A stretch of DNA of 7,807 bases from the NCBI GenBank assembly GCA_019113665.1, contig DXGW01000191.1, forward strand, positions 1 through 7,807, read 5' to 3'. Made by a program: the position numbers and the translations under genes. This document shows positions 5,207 through 7,807 of this stretch, in pieces (the first letter of the stretch is position 1; each line of letters opens with the position of its first letter). Origin of the DNA: Candidatus Alistipes excrementipullorum (GTDB lineage Bacteria; Bacteroidota; Bacteroidia; Bacteroidales; Rikenellaceae). The notes under the pieces are model-generated. The model was not told where the DNA came from, made no database searches, and saw only the letters and a program-made list of their open reading frames with translations.

Positions 5207-6634
5207 ATGATAACCTTCATCGTTTGCCTTGTCCTGCTCGTGGCGGCTTATTTCATCTACGGAGCATATCTCGATCGGGTTTGCCAGATAGATACGTCGG
5301 CTGCGGTGCCGAGCAAAAAGCTCTATGACGGCGTCGACTACGTCCCGATGCCGCGATGGCGCACATTCCTGGTTCAGTTGCTCAACATAGCCGGCATAGG
5401 TCCCATTTTCGGAGCGATACTCGGAGCCTGCTTCGGTCCATCGGCTTTCCTGTGGATAACCTTCGGCGGCATATTCATGGGCGCCATGCACGATTTCATA
5501 TCGGGAGTGATGCTTGTGCGCAACGACGGCCTGAGCATTCCCGAGATCGTTGGCCGCTATCTCGGCGGCGGCATGCGGCAGTTCATGCGCCTCTTCTCGA
5601 TCATACTGCTGATACTTGTGGGAGTCGTTTTCCTGCGCAGCCCGGCCAGCATTCTGCACGGCCTTCTGCCCGACATATCGTATCTGTGGTGGATTGCCAT
5701 AATCATAGTCTACTATTTTGTGGCGACGCTGCTGCCCGTCGACAAGATCATCGGCCGGCTCTACCCCGTATTTGGCTTTGCGCTGATATTCATGGCTTTG
5801 GGCTTGATGGGCGTGATCCTCTTCGGCGACTATACGGTGCCCGAGATCACAGACATGCACAATTCGCAACCCAATCCCGTGGCCATGCCCATCGTGCCGA
5901 CGCTCTTCATAACGATAGCCTGCGGAGCCATTTCGGGCTTCCATGCCACGCAGTCGCCGCTGATGGCGCGCTGTGTCAACAACGAGCGCGAGTGCCGTTC
6001 GGTGTTCTACGGGGCCATGATTGCCGAGTCGATCATAGCGTTGGTCTGGGCGGCCATAGCGATGGCCTTCTTCGGTGGAGCCGACGGACTGTCGCAGGCG
6101 ATGGTCGAGCACGGAAATGACGCGGCCTGGGCCGTAAACACCATTTCGCGTACGACTCTGGGCCTTGTTGGCGGCATACTTGCCGTTCTCGGTGTTGTCG
6201 CCGCCCCGATCACTTCGGGCGACACGGCTTTCCGCTCGGCGCGACTGATCATCGCCGACATCTTCCATATCGACCAGCGCAGCAAACTCAAGCGTCTATA
6301 TATCAGTATCCCGCTCTTTGCCGTGGGCCTCGGCCTGACGTTCGTCGATTTCGACGTGGTATGGCGCTATTTCTCGTGGACCAACCAGGCTCTGGCGACA
6401 ATCGTGCTCTGGAGCATCGTGGTCTACCTGAACCTGGGCCGCCGCAATATCTGGGTGGCTCTGCTGCCGGCCATATTCATGACATATATTTGTGCGAGCT
6501 TCGTCTTCGTGTCGTCGCAGTTTGTCGGTCTCGGTGCCACCGCGACGGCCTATCTGTGCGGCGGGGCCGCCACGCTCGTCATATTGGTAATAATGATATA
6601 CAAATTGCGTAAAGATGCAAAAATGTCAGCTTAA
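5207..6634 (+). CDS. cstA: Carbon starvation protein CstA, short form (peptide/carboxylate transporter)
   Basis: Polytopic inner-membrane transporter of the CstA/BtsT family, known in enterobacteria for peptide and pyruvate uptake during starvation; the substrate here is not known. The 475 residues hold many hydrophobic segments and the family's conserved blocks: LNIAGIGPIFGAILGACFGP (59-78), GGIFMGAMHDFISG (87-100), LRSPASI near 143-149, SGFHATQSPLMARC (243-256), APITSGDTAFRSARL (333-347) and WRYFSWTNQALA (386-397). E. coli CstA has about 700 residues; this is the shorter version common in Bacteroidetes, ending after a last membrane segment with a basic KLRKDAK tail. It is not a truncation, as the reading runs straight to its stop. 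The start MITFIVCLVLLV follows an A-rich leader. The next gene starts inside its last codons (20-bp overlap), so the two should be co-translated. A 518-aa minus-strand frame across it is a shadow. Confidence 0.94.
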   Translation: MITFIVCLVLLVAAYFIYGAYLDRVCQIDTSAAVPSKKLYDGVDYVPMPRWRTFLVQLLNIAGIGPIFGAILGACFGPSAFLWITFGGIFMGAMHDFISGVMLVRNDGLSIPEIVGRYLGGGMRQFMRLFSIILLILVGVVFLRSPASILHGLLPDISYLWWIAIIIVYYFVATLLPVDKIIGRLYPVFGFALIFMALGLMGVILFGDYTVPEITDMHNSQPNPVAMPIVPTLFITIACGAISGFHATQSPLMARCVNNERECRSVFYGAMIAESIIALVWAAIAMAFFGGADGLSQAMVEHGNDAAWAVNTISRTTLGLVGGILAVLGVVAAPITSGDTAFRSARLIIADIFHIDQRSKLKRLYISIPLFAVGLGLTFVDFDVVWRYFSWTNQALATIVLWSIVVYLNLGRRNIWVALLPAIFMTYICASFVFVSSQFVGLGATATAYLCGGAATLVILVIMIYKLRKDAKMSA

Positions 6635-7307
6635 CCCCACCCCGAACCAGACATTCGAGATTGTCGGTACGGGCGAATACGATTTTTCAAACGTATTGCG
6701 TCACTCTTACGAACTGCAGGAACGCGACAAGAATATCGAGGAGGCCTGCAACGAACGCTTTCATGCCTTTCAGCGCATCGTCGAACTGATCCCCGAGAAC
6801 GAGGAGATCAATCTCGAATGGGAGCATGCCAATACCCGTGCGGCCCTTGAGACGGTCTATGCCTCGGCCGTGGACCACTTCCTGATCGACGATTTCGAGA
6901 TGGCTGCGGGCATGCTCGAGATGCTGCTCGACCTCGATCCCGAGGACCATACCGAGTGTGTGGCGCTGCTGGCGTTCTGTTATGTGGCGATGGAGGAGTA
7001 CGAGTTGTTCGACGAGATCGTCAACGACATTTCGGACAAGCTGCCCGAGAAGCACCTGCTGCTGATGTGGGCGTCGTTCCGTCAGACGGGCAGGATACCC
7101 GAGGGAGAACTGCGGGTCATGAACCTGCGCCACCGCCTCTATCTCGAGGAGTTCCGTGCGGCCGAGCACCCCGTGGACGAGGAGTATGTCGCAGGTCTCG
7201 ACAGCAACCCTCCTCTGCATACGGCATTGGCACGCCAATTGTGGTTGCAGACCGAGAACCTGTGGACGCTGCACCCCGATTTCATCGAGGCTCTGCGCGA
7301 GGCGTAA
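6615..7307 (+). CDS. TPR-like acidic cytosolic protein coupled to cstA, function unknown
   Basis: A 230-aa, strongly acidic protein with no signal peptide or membrane segment. Residues about 80-140 read as paired amphipathic helices (VDHFLIDDFEMAAGMLEMLL then CVALLAFCYVAMEEYELFDE), with the alanine/aromatic spacing of tetratricopeptide-type repeats, suggesting protein binding. The C-terminus, LARQLWLQTENLWTLHPDFIEAL, looks like another helix pair. I recall similar ~230-aa TPR-annotated proteins in Bacteroidales with the same EIVGTGEYDFS opening, but no assigned function. Its ATG lies 20 bp inside cstA in another frame, a classic sign of translational coupling, and a strong terminator follows 25 nt after its stop, so cstA and this gene form a two-gene operon. 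A role in assembly, stability or regulation of CstA is inferred from position only. Confidence 0.85.
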   Translation: MQKCQLNPTPNQTFEIVGTGEYDFSNVLRHSYELQERDKNIEEACNERFHAFQRIVELIPENEEINLEWEHANTRAALETVYASAVDHFLIDDFEMAAGMLEMLLDLDPEDHTECVALLAFCYVAMEEYELFDEIVNDISDKLPEKHLLLMWASFRQTGRIPEGELRVMNLRHRLYLEEFRAAEHPVDEEYVAGLDSNPPLHTALARQLWLQTENLWTLHPDFIEALREA

Positions 7308-7332
7308 GGGTTCAGGGTTTTAAGGGAATGGT

Positions 7333-7366
7333 TGCGGCCCCGCCTTCATCGGCGGGGCCGCATTTT
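7333..7366 (+). terminator. Rho-independent terminator of the cstA operon
   Basis: A perfect 12-bp GC-rich stem, 7333-7344 with 7351-7362, a TTCATC loop, and TTTT at 7363-7366. It follows the TPR-like gene by 25 nt. On the minus strand the stem has no T-run after it, so it would serve the convergent esterase gene less well. Confidence 0.9.
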
Positions 7367-7388
7367 GTCCGGTTCTCAGGGCTGCGTG

Positions 7389-7807
7389 TCAGCGTGTGAG
7401 ATACTTGCTGAAGAAGTTCCATACGACGGCGGCCGTATTCATGTCCTTCTCTCCCCACGAGTGTTTGCCGCCCTCGATTTCGTAGAGCCATACCTCGACA
7501 CCGTCATTGCCGCCGAGGTATCGGTGCAGGAAGATACGGTGTCCGTTTGACGGGTTGCGCGGCGCGATCTCCTCGGTGCGTACATGCGTGCACCGTGCCA
7601 CGGCCGCCCAATAGCCTACGGCCTGCTCGACACCTATGTATGGACCCCAGCCTCCTGTGCCTTCGGGGTCGCCCTCCCACATCGAGGTCTTGTCGGCCGT
7701 GCCGTGTATTTCGCATATGGGTACGGGCCGTTTGGCGTCGAGTTCGCGGTATGCCCACTCGAACGTCAGGCCTGCAACGGGAGCAAAGGCCGCAAAGACG
7801 TCGGGAC
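7389..7807 (-). CDS. Alpha/beta hydrolase, PHB depolymerase/feruloyl esterase-like (3' part)
   Basis: The C-terminal 138 residues of a gene that continues past the right edge; the frame stays open from base 7805 to the TGA at 7391-7389. It begins PDVFAAFAPVAGLTFEWAYR. CEIHGTADKTSMWEGD carries the probable catalytic Asp of HGTAD, GGWGPYIGVEQAVGYWA follows, and EIEGGKHSWG carries the catalytic His. These fit the esterase family of LpqC, polyhydroxybutyrate depolymerases and CE1 feruloyl esterases, serine hydrolases that cut ester bonds. The nucleophile (GxSxG) and any signal peptide lie outside the window; relatives are often secreted or periplasmic and act on acylated plant glycans. The internal Met codon at 7682 is not the start. 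The protein ends FFSKYLTR, a usual family end, so the C-terminus is complete. The substrate cannot be told from this part. Confidence 0.85.
   Translation of the reverse strand, partial: PDVFAAFAPVAGLTFEWAYRELDAKRPVPICEIHGTADKTSMWEGDPEGTGGWGPYIGVEQAVGYWAAVARCTHVRTEEIAPRNPSNGHRIFLHRYLGGNDGVEVWLYEIEGGKHSWGEKDMNTAAVVWNFFSKYLTR

Noticed and set aside
4712..6268. A 518-codon open frame on the minus strand over tRNA-Thr and cstA
   Set aside because: It runs through the tRNA and antisense to clear CstA motifs; its translation is low-complexity (rich in R, H, E) and shows no family pattern. It is a GC-driven shadow.

Overview
The window looks like chromosomal DNA from a GC-rich member of the Bacteroidales, most likely Alistipes or a close relative. 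This is inferred from four things: high GC with strongly GC-biased third codon positions; AT-rich start regions without Shine-Dalgarno sequences; promoter motifs of the Bacteroidetes type (-7 TAnnTTTG with a -33 TTG); and protein features typical of Bacteroidales in FolC, Lnt, the short CstA and the TPR-like protein. No species can be named from the sequence alone.

Layout, left to right. (1) Positions 1-68 are the last codons of a plus-strand NAD-dependent epimerase, probably UDP-glucose 4-epimerase. (2) Positions 69-239 are a hairpin-rich, non-coding stretch before (3) a complete guanine deaminase gene, guaD (+, 240-704). (4) A perfect 19-bp inverted repeat with A- and T-tails separates guaD from a convergent minus-strand pair, (5) lnt then folC (3729 to 870), driven by a TAnnTTTG promoter just upstream of lnt. 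(6) About 360 bp without a convincing gene. (7) A minus-strand 127-aa protein of an uncharacterised macro-domain-like family (4499-4116). (8) A perfect TAnnTTTG motif on the plus strand with no gene behind it, then short direct repeats. (9) A minus-strand tRNA-Thr(CGT) with a recognisable promoter and terminator. (10) A 350-bp intergenic region with a dyad symmetry. (11) A plus-strand pair, a short-form cstA overlapped by 20 bp by a TPR-like acidic cytosolic protein, ending in a strong terminator. (12) The 3' part of a minus-strand esterase of the LpqC/PHB-depolymerase type that runs off the right edge.

Most genes are housekeeping or nutrient-related: purine salvage and catabolism (guaD), folate polyglutamylation (folC), lipoprotein maturation (lnt), and peptide or carboxylate uptake under starvation (cstA). 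I see no transposase, integrase, CRISPR array, toxin-antitoxin pair or defence island. The items most worth a second look are the structured leader before guaD, the TPR-like protein translationally coupled to cstA (in place of the small DUF466 partner known from enterobacteria), the conserved but functionally unknown macro-like protein, and the orphan plus-strand promoter beside tRNA-Thr.
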